Assembly (NCBI GenBank): GCA_030762175.1
Contig: CM060834.1
Location: forward strand, 67,685,501-67,749,500
DNA length: 64,000 bases
Direction of reading: 5' to 3'
DNA from: Metallyticus violacea
Taxonomy: Eukaryota > Arthropoda > Insecta > Mantodea > Metallyticidae
Positions within the stretch are counted from its first letter, which is position 1, and every line of letters begins with the position of its first letter. This document shows positions 12,019 through 24,263 of this stretch, piece after piece. The notes under the pieces are model-generated. The model worked only from the letters and a program-made list of their open reading frames with translations, was not told the DNA's origin and made no database searches. The translations under genes were made by a program, and so were the position numbers.

Positions 12019-15000
12019 ACGCCGTTTGAATCACTTTTTTTTCCGTTCTTATTTGAGATAACTGGTTCTCTTTCATTATATTAGTTTGATAGCGTCAGTA
12101 AAGCATATTATGCGCTAAGAATCTGGAAAAGAAAAAAAATTTTTTTCGAAGTTTGGAAACTTCGTTAGAATCACTTTTTTCCGTTCTTATTTGAGATAAC
12201 TGGTTCTCTTTCATTATACTAGTTTGATAGCCTCAGTAAAGCATATTATGCGCAAAGAATCTCGAAAAGAAAAAAAATTTTTTTCGAAGTTTGGAAACGT
12301 CGTTTGAATCACTTTTTTTCCGTTCTTATTTGAGATAACTGGTTCTCTTTCATTATACTAGTTTGATAGCCTCAGTAAAGCATATTATGCTCAAAGAATC
12401 TCGAAAAGAAAAAAAATTTTTTTCGAAGTTTGGAAACGTCGTTTGAATCACTTTTTTCCGTTCTTATTTGAGATTACTGCTTCTCTTTCATTATAGTAGT
12501 TTGATAGCCTCAGAAAAGCATATTATGCTCAAAGAATCTCGAAAAGAAAAAAAATTTTTTTCGAAGTTTGGAAACGTCGTTTGAATCACTTTTTTCCTTT
12601 CTTATTTGAGATTACTGGTTCTCTTTCATTATAGTAGAATGATAGCCTCAGAAAAGCATATTATGCACAAAGAATATCGAAAAGAAAAAAAATTTTTTTG
12701 GAAGTTTGGAAACTTCGTTAGAATCACTTTTATTCTGTTCTTATTTGAGATAACTGGTTCTCTTTCATTATATTAGTTTGATAGCCTCAGAAAAGCATAT
12801 TATGCGCAAAGAATCTCGAAAAGAAAAAAAGTTTTTTTTCGAAGTTTGGAAACTTCGTTTGAATCACTTTTTTTCCGTTCTTATTTGAGATAACTGGTTC
12901 TCTTTCATTATACTAGTTTGATAGCCTCAGCAAAGCATATTATGCATAAAGAATCTCGAAAAGAAAAAAGTTTTTTTTCGAAGTTTGGAAACTTCGTTTG
13001 AATCACTTTTTTTCAGTTCTTATTTGAGATAACTGGTTCTCTTTCATTATACTAGTTTGATAGCCTCAGTAAAGCATATTATGCCCAAAGAATTTGAAAA
13101 GAAAAAAATTTTTTTTCGAAGTTTGGAAACTTCATTAGAATCAATTTTTTCCGTTCTTATTCGAGATAACTGGTTCTCTTTCATTATACTAGTTTGATAG
13201 CTGTAGAAAAGGATATTATGCGCAAAGAATCTCGAAAAGAAAAAAAAAAATTTTTCGAAGTTTGGAAACTTCATTAGAATAACTTTTTTTCCGTTCTTAT
13301 TCGAGATAACTGGTTCTCTTCCATTATACTAGTTTGATAGCCTCAGAAAAGCATATTATGCCCAAAGAATCTCGAAAAGAAAAAAATTTTTTTCGAAGTT
13401 TGGAAACTACATTAGAATCACTTTTTTTCCGTTCTTATTCGAGATAACTGGTTCGCTTTAATTATACTAATTTGATAGCCTCAGAAAAGCATATTATGCG
13501 CAAAGAATCTCGAAAAGAAAAAAAATTTTTTTTGTAGTTTGGACACTCGTTAGAATCACTTTATTTCCGTTCTTATTTGAGATAACTGGTTCTCTTTCAT
13601 TATACTAGTTTGATAGCCTCAGTAAAGCATATTATGCGCAAAGAATCTGGAAAAGAAAAAAAATTTTTTTCGAAGTTTTGAAACTTCGTTAGAATCACTT
13701 TTTTTCCGTTCTTATTTGAGATAACTGGTTCTCTTTCATTATACTAGTTTGATAGCCTCAGTAAAGCATATTATGCGCAAAGAATCTCGAAAAGTAAAAA
13801 ATTTTTTTTCGAAGTTTGGAAACTTCGTTTGAATCACTTTTTTCCGTTCTTATTTGAGATTACTGCTTCTCTTTCATTATAGTAGTTTGATAGCCTCAGA
13901 AAAGCATATTATGCTCAAAGAATCTCGAAAAGAAAAAAAATTTTTTTCGAAGTTTGGAAACGTCGTTTGAATCACTTTTTTCCGTTCTTATAAAAGATTA
14001 CTGGTTCTCTTTCATTATAGTAGAATGATAGCCTCAGAAAAGCATATTATGCACAAAGAATATCGAAAAGAAAAAAAATTTTTTGGAAGTTTGGAAACTT
14101 CGTTAGAATCACTTTTATTCCGTTCTTATTTGAGATAACTGGTTCTCTTTCATTATACTAGTTTGATAGCCTCAGAAAAGCATATTATGCGCAAAGAATC
14201 TCGAAAAGAAAAAAAGTTTTTTTTCGAAGTTTGGAAACTTCGTTTGAATCACTTTTTTTCCGTTCTTATTTGAGATAACTGGTTCTCTTTCATTATACTA
14301 GTTTGATAGCCTCAGCAAAGCATATTATGCACAAAGAATCTCGAAAAGAAATAAATTTTTTTTCGAAGTTTGGAAACTTTGTTTGAATGACTTTTTTTCC
14401 GTTCTTATTTGAGTAACTGGTTCTCTTTCCTTATACTAGTTTGATAACCTCAGAAAAGGATATTATGCGCAAAGAATCTCGAAAAGAAAAAAGTTTTTTT
14501 TCGAAGTTTGGAAACTTCGTTTGAATCACTTTTTTTTCCGTTCTTATTTGAGATAACTGGTTCTCTTTCATTATATTAGTTTGATAGCGTCAGTAAAGCA
14601 TATTATGCGCTAAGAATCTGGAAAAGAAAAAAAATTTTTTTCGAAGTTTGGAAACTTCGTTAGAATCACTTTTTTCCGTTCTTATTTGAGATAACTGGTT
14701 CTCTTTCATTATACTAGTTTGATAGCCTCAGCAAAGCATATTATGCGCAAAGAATCTCGAAAAGAAAAAAAATTTTTTTCGAAGTTTGGAAACGTCGTTA
14801 GAATCACTTTTTTTCCGTTCTTATTTGAGATAACTGGTTCTCTTTCATTATACTAGTTTGATAGCCTCAGTAAAGCATATTATGCGCAAAGAATCTCGAA
14901 AAGAAAAAAAATTTTTTTCGAAGTTTGGAAACGTCGTTTGAATCACTTTTTTCCGTTCTTATTTGAGATTACTGGTTCTCTTTCATTATAGTAGTTTGAT

Positions 15001-15347
15001 AGCCTCAGAAAAGCATATTATGCACAAAGAATCTCGAAAAGAAAAAAAATTTTTTTCGAAGTTTGGACACTTCGTTAGAATCACTTTTTTTCCGTTCTTA
15101 TTTGAGATAACTGGTTCTCTTTCATTATACTAGTTTGATAGCCTCAGCAAAGAATATTATGCGCAAAGAATCTCGAAAAGAAAAAAAATTTTTTTCGAAG
15201 TTTGGAAACTTCGTTATAATCACTTTTTTTCCGTTCTTATTTGAGATAACTGGTTCTCTTTCATTATACTAGTTTGATAGGCTGAGTAAAGCATATTATG
15301 CGCAAAGAATCTCGAAGAGAAAAAAAAATTTTTTCGAAGTTTGGAAA
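12019..15347. repeat. Higher-order block D2, direct tandem copy of D1
   Basis: It corresponds to D1 at +3,329 bp, changing to +3,328 after a one-base deletion near 13548 (TTGGACACTCG against TTGGAAACTTCG). By eye I noted only a few differences over 3.3 kb: G9269 to T12598, C9388 to G12717, C9985 to T13314, and the change near 13545. Both copies share the rare CTTCCATTATAC and TTCTTATAAAAG variants. The duplication is therefore recent, or it is an assembly duplication. Confidence 0.85.
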
Positions 15348-15349
15348 CG

Positions 15350-18300
15350 CCGTTTGAATCACTTTTTTCCGTTCTTATTTGAGATAACTGGTACTCTTTC
15401 ATTATACTAGTTTGTTAGCCTCAGTAAAGCATATTATGCGCAAAGAATGTCGAAAAGAAAAAAAATTTTTTTCGAAGTTTGGAAACTTCCTTAGAATCAC
15501 TTTTTTTCCGTTCTTATTCGAGATAACTGGTTCTCTTTCATTATATTAGTTTAATAGCTGTAGAAAAGGATATTATGCGCAAAGAATCTCGAAAAGAAAA
15601 AAAAAATTTTTTTGAAGTTTGGAAACTTCATTAGAATAACTTTTTTTCCGTTCTTATTCGAGATAACTGGTTCTCTTTCATTATACTAGTTTGATAGCCT
15701 CAGAAAAGCATATTATGCGCAAAGAATCTCGAAAAGAAAAAAAATTTTTTCGAAGTTTGGAAACTACATTAGAATCACTTTTTTTCCGTTCTTATTCGAG
15801 ATAACTGGTTCGCTTTCATTATACTAATTTGATAGCCTCAGAAAAGCATATTATGCGCAAAGAATCTCGAAAAGAAAAAAAAATTTTTTTGTAGTTTGGA
15901 AACTTCGTTAGAATCACTTTTTTTCCGTTCTTATTTGAGATAACTGGTTCTCTTTCATTATACTAGTTTGATAGCCTCAGTAAAGCATATGATGCGCAAA
16001 GAATCTCGAAAAGAAAAAAAATTTTTTTCGAAGTTTGGAAACTTCCTTAGAATCACTTTTTTTCCGTTCTTATTTGAGATAACTGGTTCTCTTTCATTAT
16101 ACTAGTTTGATAGCCTCAGTAAAGCATATTATGCGCAAAGAATCTGGAAAAGAAAAAAAATTTTTTTCGAAGTTTGGAAACGTCGTTTGAATCACTTTTT
16201 TCCGTTCTTATTTGAGATTACTGCTTCTCTTTCATTATAGTAGTTTGATAGCCTCAGAAAAGCATATTATGCTCAAAGAATCTCGAAAAGAAAAAAAATT
16301 TTTTTCGAAGTTTGGAAACGTCGTTTGAATCACTTTTTTCCGTTCTTATTTGAGATTACTGGTTCTCTTTCATTATAGTAGAATGATAGCCTCAGAAAAG
16401 CATATTATGCACAAAGAATATCGAAAAGAAAAAAAATTTTTTTGGAAGTTTGGAAACTTCGTTAGAATCACTTTTATTCCGTTCTTATTTGAGATAACTG
16501 GTTCTCTTTCATTATACTAGTTTGATAGCCTCAGAAAAGCATATTATGCGCAAAGAATCTCGAAAAGAAAAAAAATTTTTTTCGAAGTTTGGAAACGTCG
16601 TTTGAATCACTTTTTTTCCGTTCTTATTTGAGATACCTGGTTCTCTTTCATTATACTAGTTTGATAGCCTCAGCAAAGCATATTATGCACAAAGAATCTC
16701 GAAAAGAAAAAAAAATTTTTTCGAAGTTTGGAAACTTTGTTTGAATGACTTTTTTTCCGTTCTTATTTGAGATAACTGGTTCTCTTTCATTATACTAGTT
16801 TGATAGCCTCAGTAAAGCATATTATGCGCAAAGAATATGGAAAAGAAAAAAAATTTTTTTCGAAGTTTGGAAACTTCGTTAGAATCACTTTTTTTCCGTT
16901 CTTATGTGAGATAACTGGTTCTCTTTCCTTATACTAGTTTGATAACCTCAGAAAAGGATATTATGCGCAAAGAATCTCGAAAAGAAAAAAGTTTTTTTTC
17001 GAAGTTTGGAAACTTCGTTTGAATCACTTTTTTTTCCGTTCTTATTTGAGATAACTGGTTCTCTTTCATTATATTAGTTTGATAGCGTCAGTAAAGCATA
17101 TTATGCGCTAAGAATCTGGAAAAGAAAAAAATTTTTTTTCGAAGTTTGGAAACTTCGTTAGAATCACTTTTTTCCGTTCTAATTTGAGATAACTGGTTCT
17201 CTTTCATTATACTAGTTTGATAGCCTCAGCAAAGCATATTATGCGCAAAGAATCTCGAAAAGAAAAAAAATTTTTTTCGAAGTTTGGAAACGTCGTTAGA
17301 ATCACTTTTTTTCCGTTCTTATTTGAGATAACTGGTTCTCTTTCATTATACTAGTTTGATAGCCTCAGTAAAGCATATTATGCGCAAAGAATCTCGAAAA
17401 GAAAAAAATTTTTTTTCTAAGTTTGGAAACGTCGTTTGAATCACTTTTTTCCGTTCTTATTTGAGATTACTGGTTCTCTTTCATTATAGTAGTTTGATAG
17501 CCTCAGAAAAGCATATTATGCACAAAGAATCTCGAAAAGAAAAAAAATTTTTTTCGAAGTTTGGACACTTCGTTAGAATCACTTTTTTTCCGATCTTATT
17601 TGAGATAACTGGTTCTCTTTCATTATACTAGTTTGATAGCCTCAGCAAAGCATATTATGCGCAAAGAATCTCGAAAAGAAAAAAATTTTTTTTCGAAGTT
17701 TGGAAACTTCGTTAGAATCACTTTATTTCCGTTCTTATTTGAGATAACTGGTTCTCTTTCATTATACTAGTTTGATAGCCTCACCAAAGAATATTATGCG
17801 CAAAGAATCTCGAAAAGAAAAAAAAATTTTTTCGAAGTTTGGAAACGTCGTTTGAATCACTTTTTTCCGTTCTTATTTGAGATTACTGGTTCTCTTTCAT
17901 TATACTAGTTTGTTAGCCTCAGTAAAGCATATTATGCGCAAAGAATCTCGAAAAGAAAAAAATTTTTTTTAGAAGTTTGGAAACTTCCTTAGAATCACTT
18001 TTTTTCCGTTCTTATTTGAGATAACTGGTTCTCTTTCATTATACTAGTTTGATAGCCTCAGTAAAGCATATTATGCGCAAAAAAACCTGGAAAAGAAAAA
18101 AAAATTTTTTCGAAGTTTGGAAACTTCGTTAGAATCACTTTTTTTCCGTTCTTATTTGAGATAACAGGTTCTCTTTCATTATACTAGTTTGATAGCCTCA
18201 GTAAAGCATATTATGCGCAAAGAATCTGGAAAAGAAAAAAAAAATTTTTCGAAGTTTTGAAACTTCGTTAGAATCACTTTTTTTCCATTCTTATTTGAGA

Positions 18301-21300
18301 TAACTGGTTCTCTTTCATTATACTAGTTTGATAGCCTCAGTAAAGCATATTATGCGCAAAGAATCTCGAAAAGAAAAAAAAATTTTTCGAAGTTTGGAAA
18401 CTACATTAGAATCAATTTTTTTCCGTTCTTATTCGAGATAACTGGTTCGCTTTAATTATACTAATTTGATAGCCTCAGAAAAGCATATTATGCGCAAAGA
18501 ATCTGGAAAAGAAAAAAAAAATTTTTCGAAGTTTTGAAACTTCGTTAGAATCACTTTTTTTCCATTCTTATTTGAGATAACTGGTTCTCTTTCATTATAC
18601 TAGTTTGATAGCCTCAGTAAAGCATATTATGCTCAAAGAATCTCGAAAAGAAAAAAAATTTTCTTCGAAGTTTTGAAACGTTGTTTGAATCACTTTTTTC
18701 CGTTCTTATTTGAGATTACTGCTTCTCTTTCATTATAGTAGTTTGATAGCCTCAGTAAAGCATATTATGCTCAAAGAATCTCGAAAAGAAAAATAATTTT
18801 TTTCGAAGTTTGGAAACGTCGTTTGAATCACTTTTTTCCGTTCTTATTTGAGATTACTGGTTCTCTTTCATTATAGTAGAATGATAGACTCAGAAAAGCA
18901 TATTATGCACAAAGAATATCGAAAAGAAAAAACATTTTTTTCGAAGTTTGGAATCTTCGTAGGAATCACTTTTATTCCGTTCTTATTTGAGATAACTGGT
19001 TCTCTTTCATTATACTAGTTTGATAGCCTCAGAAAAGCATATTATGCGCAAAGAATCTCGAAAAGAAAAAAAATTTTTTTTCGAAGTTTGGAAACTTCGT
19101 TTGAATCACTTTTTTTCGGTTCTTATTTGAGATAACTGGTTCTCTTTCATTATACTAGTTTGATAGCCTCAGCAAAGCATATTATGCATAAAGAATCTCG
19201 AAAAGAAAAAAGTTTTTTTTCGAAGTTTGGAAACTTCTTTTGAATCACTTTTTTTCCGTTCTTATTTGAGATAACTGGTTCTCTTTAATTATACTAGTTT
19301 GATAGCCTCAGTAAAGCACATTATGCCCAAAGAATTTGAAAAGAAAAAAATTTTTTTTCGAAGTTTGGAAACTTCATTAGAATCACTTTTTTCCGTTCTT
19401 ATTCGAGATAACTGATTCTCTTTCATTATACTAGTTTGATAGCTGTAGAAAAGGATATTATCCGCAAAGAATCTCGAAAAGAAAAAAAAAAATTTTCGAA
19501 GTTTGGAAACTTCATTAGAATAACTTTTTTTCCGTTCTTATTCGAGATAACTGGTTCTCTTTCATTATACTAGTTTGATAGCCTCAGAAAAGCATATTAT
19601 GCGCAAAGAATCTCGAAAAGAAAAAAAATTTTTTTTGTAGTTTGGAAACTTCGTTAGAATCACTTTTTTTCCGTTCTTATTTTAGATAACTGGTTCTCTT
19701 TCATTATACTAGTTTGATAGCCTCAGTAAAGCATATGATGCGCAAAGAATCTCGAAAAGAAAAAAAATTTTTTTCGAAGTTTGGAAACTTCCTTAGAATC
19801 ACTTTTTTTCCGTTCTTATTTGAGATAACTGGTTCTCTTTCAATATACTAGTTTGATAGCCTCAGTAAAGCATATGCGCAAAGAATCTCGAAAAGAAAAA
19901 AATTTTTTTCGAAGTTTGGAAACGTCGTTTGAATCACTTTTTTCCGTTCTTATTTGAGATTACTGGTTCTCTTTCATTATAGTAGAATGATAGCCTCAGA
20001 TAAGCATATTATGCACAAAGAATATCGAAAAGAAAAAAAATTTTTTTGGAAGTTTGGAAACTTCGTTAGAATCACTTTTATTCCGTTCTTATTTGAGATA
20101 ACTGGTTCTCTTTCATTATACTAGTTTGTAAGCATCAGAAAAGCATATTATGCGCAAAGAATCTCGAAAAGAAAAAAAGTTTTTTTTCGAAGTTTGGAAA
20201 CTTCGTTTGAATCACTTTTTTTCCGTTCTTATTTGAGATAACTGGTTCTCTTTCATTATACTAGTTTGATAGCCTCAGCAAAGCTTATTATGCACAAAGA
20301 ATCTCGAAAAGAAAAAAATTTTTTTTCGAAGTTTGGAAACTTTGTTTGAATGACTTTTTTTCCGTTCTTATTTGAGATAACTGGTTCTCTTTCATTATAC
20401 TAGTTTGATAGCCTCAGTAAAGCATATTATGCGCAAAGAATATGGAAAAGAAAAAAAATTTTTTTCGAAGTTTGGAAACTTCGTTAGAATCACTTTTTTT
20501 CCGTTCTTATGTGAGATAACTGGTTCTCTTTCCTTATACTAGTTTGATAACCTCAGAAAAGGATATTATGCGCAAAGAATCTCGAAAAGAAAAAAGTTTT
20601 TTTTCGAAGTTTGGAAACTTCGTTTGAATCACTTTTTTTTCCGTTCTTATTTGAGATAACTGGTTCTCTTTCATTATTTTAGTTTGATAGCGTCAGTAAA
20701 GCATATTATGCGCTAAGAATCTGGAAAATAAAAAAAATTTTTTTCGAAGTTTGGAAACTTCGTTAGAATCACTTTTTTCCGTTCTTATTTGAGATAACTG
20801 GTTCTCTTTCATTATACTAGTTTGATAGCCTCAGCAAAGCATATTATGCGCAAAGAATCTCGAAAAGAAAAAAAATTTTTTTCGAAGTTTGGAAACGTCG
20901 TTAGAATCACTTTTTTTCCGCTCTTATTTGAGATAACTGGTTCTCTTTCATTATACTAGTTTGATAGCCTCAGTAAAGCATATTATGCTCAAAGAATCTC
21001 GAAAAGAAAAAAAATTTTCTTCGAAGTTTTGAAACGTCGTTTGAATCACTTTTTTCCGTTCTTATTTGAGATTACTGCTTATCTTTCATTATAGTAGTTT
21101 GATAGCCTCAGTAAAGCATATTATGCTCTAAGAATCTCGAAAAGAAAAAAAATTTTTTTCGAAGTTTGGAAACGTCGTTTGAATCACTTTTTTCCGTTCT
21201 TATTTGAGATTACTGGTTCTCTTTCACTATAGTAGAATGATAGACTCAGAAAAGCATATTATGCACAAAGAATATCGAAAAGAAAAAACATTTTTTTGGA

Positions 21301-21400
21301 AGTTTGGAATCTTCGTAGGAATCACTTTTATTTTGTTCTTATTGAGATAACTGGTTCTCTTTCATTATACTAGTTTGATAGCCTCAGAAAAGCATATTAT
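15350..21400. repeat. Higher-order block L3
   Basis: It begins with the GGTACTC/GTTTGTTAGCC junction (15391), which recurs at the start of L2 (23294). It follows L2 at offset 7,903, then about 7,763, 7,900 and 8,317 bp, the steps being whole monomers gained or lost. It also follows L1 at about 16,089 bp (CACCAAAG 1694/17783). Between 18.2 and 18.56 kb a GTTTTGAAAC/CCATTC monomer occurs twice and L2 monomers are missing. It contains one 17-monomer unit (18631) and the start of a second (20987), which breaks off at about 21.4 kb. Confidence 0.75.
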
Positions 21401-23290
21401 GCGCAAAGAATCTCGAAAAGAAAAAAATTTTTTTCGAAGTTTGGAAACTACATTAGAATCACTTTTTTTCCGTTCTTATTCGAGATAACTGGTTCGCTTT
21501 AATTATACTAATTTGATAGCCTCAGAAAAGCATATTATGCGCAAAGAATCTCGAAAAGAAAAAAAATTTTTTTTGTAGTTTGGAAACTTCGTTAGAATCA
21601 CTTTATTTCCGTTCTTATTTGAGATAACTGGTTCTCTTTCATTATACTAGTTTGATAGCCTCAGTAAAGCATATTATGCGCAAAGAATCTGGAAAAGAAA
21701 AAAAATTTTTTTCGAAGTTTTGAAACTTCGTTAGAATCACTTTTTTTCCGTTCTTATTTGAGATAACTGGTTCTCTTTCATTATACTAGTTTGATAGCCT
21801 CAGTAAAGCATATTATGCGCAAAGAATCTCGAAAAGAAAAAAATTTTTTTTCGAAGTTTGGAAACGTCGTTTGAATCACTTTTTTCCGTTCTTATTTGAG
21901 ATTACTGCTTCTCTTTCATTATAGTAGTTTGATAGCCTCAGAAAAGCATATTATGCTCAAAGAATCTCGAAAAGAAAAAAAATTTTTTTCGAAGTTTGGA
22001 AACGTCGTTTGAATCACTTTTTTCCGTTCTTATAAAAGATTACTGGTTCTCTTTCATTATAGTAGAATGATAGCCTCAGAAAAGCATATTATGCACAAAG
22101 AATATCGAAAAGAAAAAAAATTTTTTTGGAAGTTTGGAAACTTCGTTAGAATCACTTTTATTCCGTTCTTATTTGAGATAACTGGTTCTCTTTCATTATA
22201 CTAGTTTGATAGCCTCAGAAAAGCATATTATGCGCAAAGAATCTCGAAAAGAAAAAAAGTTTTTTTTCGAAGTTTGGAAACTTCGTTTGAATCACTTTTT
22301 TTCCGTTCTTATTTGAGATAACTGGTTCTCTTTCATTATACTAGTTTGATAGCCTCAGCAAAGCATATTATGCACAAAGAATCTCGAAAAGAAATAAATT
22401 TTTTTTCGAAGTTTGGAAACTTCGTTTGAATCACTTTTTTTTCCGTTCTTATTTGAGATAACTGGTTCTCTTTCATTATATTAGTTTGATAGCGTCAGTA
22501 AAGCATATTATGCGCTAAGAATCTGGAAAAGAAAAAAAATTTTTTTCGAAGTTTGGAAACTTCGTTAGAATCACTTTTTTCCGTTCTTATTTGAGATAAC
22601 TGGTTCTCTTTCATTATACTAGTTTGATAGCCTCAGCAAAGCATATTATGCGCAAAGAATCTCGAAAAGAAAAAAAATTTTTTTCGAAGTTTGGAAACGT
22701 CGTTAGAATCACTTTTTTTCCGTTCTTATTTGAGATAACTGGTTCTCTTTCATTATACTAGTTTGATAGCCTCAGTAAAGCATATTATGCGCAAAGAATC
22801 TCGAAAAGAAAAAAATTTTTTTTCGAAGTTTGGAAACGTCGTTTGAATCACTTTTTTCCGTTCTTATTTGAGATTACTGGTTCTCTTTCATTATAGTAGT
22901 TTGATAGCCTCAGAAAAGCATATTATGCACAAAGAATCTCGAAAAGAAAAAAAAAATTTTTCGAAGTTTGGACACTTCGTTAGAATCACTTTTTTTCCGT
23001 TCTTATTTGAGATAACTGGTTCTCTTTCATTATACTAGTTTGATAGCCTCAGCAAAGAATATTATGCGCAAAGAATCTCGAAAAGAAAAAAAAATTTTTT
23101 CGAAGTTTGGAAACTTCGTTAGAATCACTTTTTTTCCGTTCTTATTTGAGATAACTGGTTCTCTTTCATTATTATAGTTTCATAGCCTCAGAAAAGCATA
23201 TTATGCGCAAAGAATCTCGAAAAGAAAAAAATTTTTTTCGAAGTTTGGAAACGCCGTTTGAATCACTTTTTTCCGTTCTTATTTGAGATA
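21400..23290. repeat. Partial higher-order block D3
   Basis: From about 21.42 kb the array switches in mid-unit from L to D sequence. ACTACATTAG (21448) pairs with D1 10078, and TTATAAAAG (22031) with 10661, both offset 11,370 bp. GAAATAAATTT is also present (22391). Near 22.41 kb the CCTTATACTAG/GATAACC monomer is missing, so the offset drops by about one monomer. The end (AAACGCCG near 23250) matches the ends of D1 and D2, but a monomer with ATTATTATAGTTTCATAG (23169) takes the place of GATAGGCTGAG. Confidence 0.75.
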
Positions 23291-24124
23291 ACTGGTACTC
23301 TTTCATTATACTAGTTTGTTAGCCTCAGTAAAGCATATTATGCGCAAAGAATCTCGAAAAGAAAAAAAATTTTTTTCGAAGTTTGGAAACTTCCTTAGAA
23401 TCACTTTTTTTCCGTTCTTATTCGAGATAACTGGTTCTCTTTCATTATACTAGTTTGATAGCCTCAGAAAAGCATATTATGCGCAAAGAATCTCGAAAAG
23501 AAAAAAAATTTTTTCGAAGTTTGGAAACTACATTAGAATCACTTTTTTTCCGTTCTTATTCGAGATAACTGGTTCGCTTTCATTATACTAATTTGATAGC
23601 CTCAGAAAAGCATATTATGCGCAAAGAATCTCGAAAAGAAAAAAAAATTTTTTTGTAGTTTGGAAACTTCGTTAGAATCACTTTTTTTCCGTTCTTATTT
23701 GAGATAACTGGTTCTCTTTCATTATACTAGTTTGATAGCCTCAGTAAAGCATATGATGCGCAAAGAATCTCGAAAAGAAAAAAAATTTTTTTCGAAGTTT
23801 GGAAACTTCCTTAGAATCACTTTTTTTCCGTTCTTATTTGAGATAACTGGTTCTCTTTCATTATACTAGTTTGATAGCCTCAGTAAAGCATATTATGCGC
23901 AAAGAATCTGGAAAAGAAAAAAAATTTTTTTCGAAGTTTGGAAACGTCGTTTGAATCACTTTTTTCCGTTCTTATTTGAGATTACTGCTTCTCTTTCATT
24001 ATAATAGTTTGATAGCCTCAGAAAAGCATATTATGCTCAAAGAATCTCGAAAAGAAAAAAAATTTTTTTCGAAGTTTGGAAACGTCGTTTGAATCACTTT
24101 TTTCCGTTCTTATTTGAGATTACT

Positions 24125-24263
24125 GGTTCTCTTTCATTATAGTAGAATGATAGCCTCAGAAAAGCATATTATGCACAAAGAATATCGAAAAGAAAAAAAA
24201 TTTTTTTGGAAGTTTGGAAACTTCGTTAGAATCACTTTTATTCCGTTCTTATTTGAGATAACT
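24125..24263 (+). repeat. Diagnostic monomer class with GTAGAATGATAG (example)
   Basis: This class is recognised by several linked differences: TAGTAGAATGATAG for TACTAGTTTGATAG, GCACAAAGAATATCG, a TTTTTTTGGAAG dyad start, and CTTTTATTCCG. I count 27 copies by eye: 19 between 431 and 30657, none from 30.7 to 45.0 kb, and 8 from 45060 to 63228. It usually follows a GCTCAAAG/CGTCG monomer and usually precedes a CTTCGTTTG monomer, so the order is that of a higher-order repeat and not random. Confidence 0.85.

Noticed and set aside
23160..23230. ATTATTATAGTTTCATAG as a possible insertion scar or mobile-element target site
   Set aside because: The monomer is otherwise full length, with no inserted sequence or target-site duplication. 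The same variant at 63895 shows it is an inherited monomer class.
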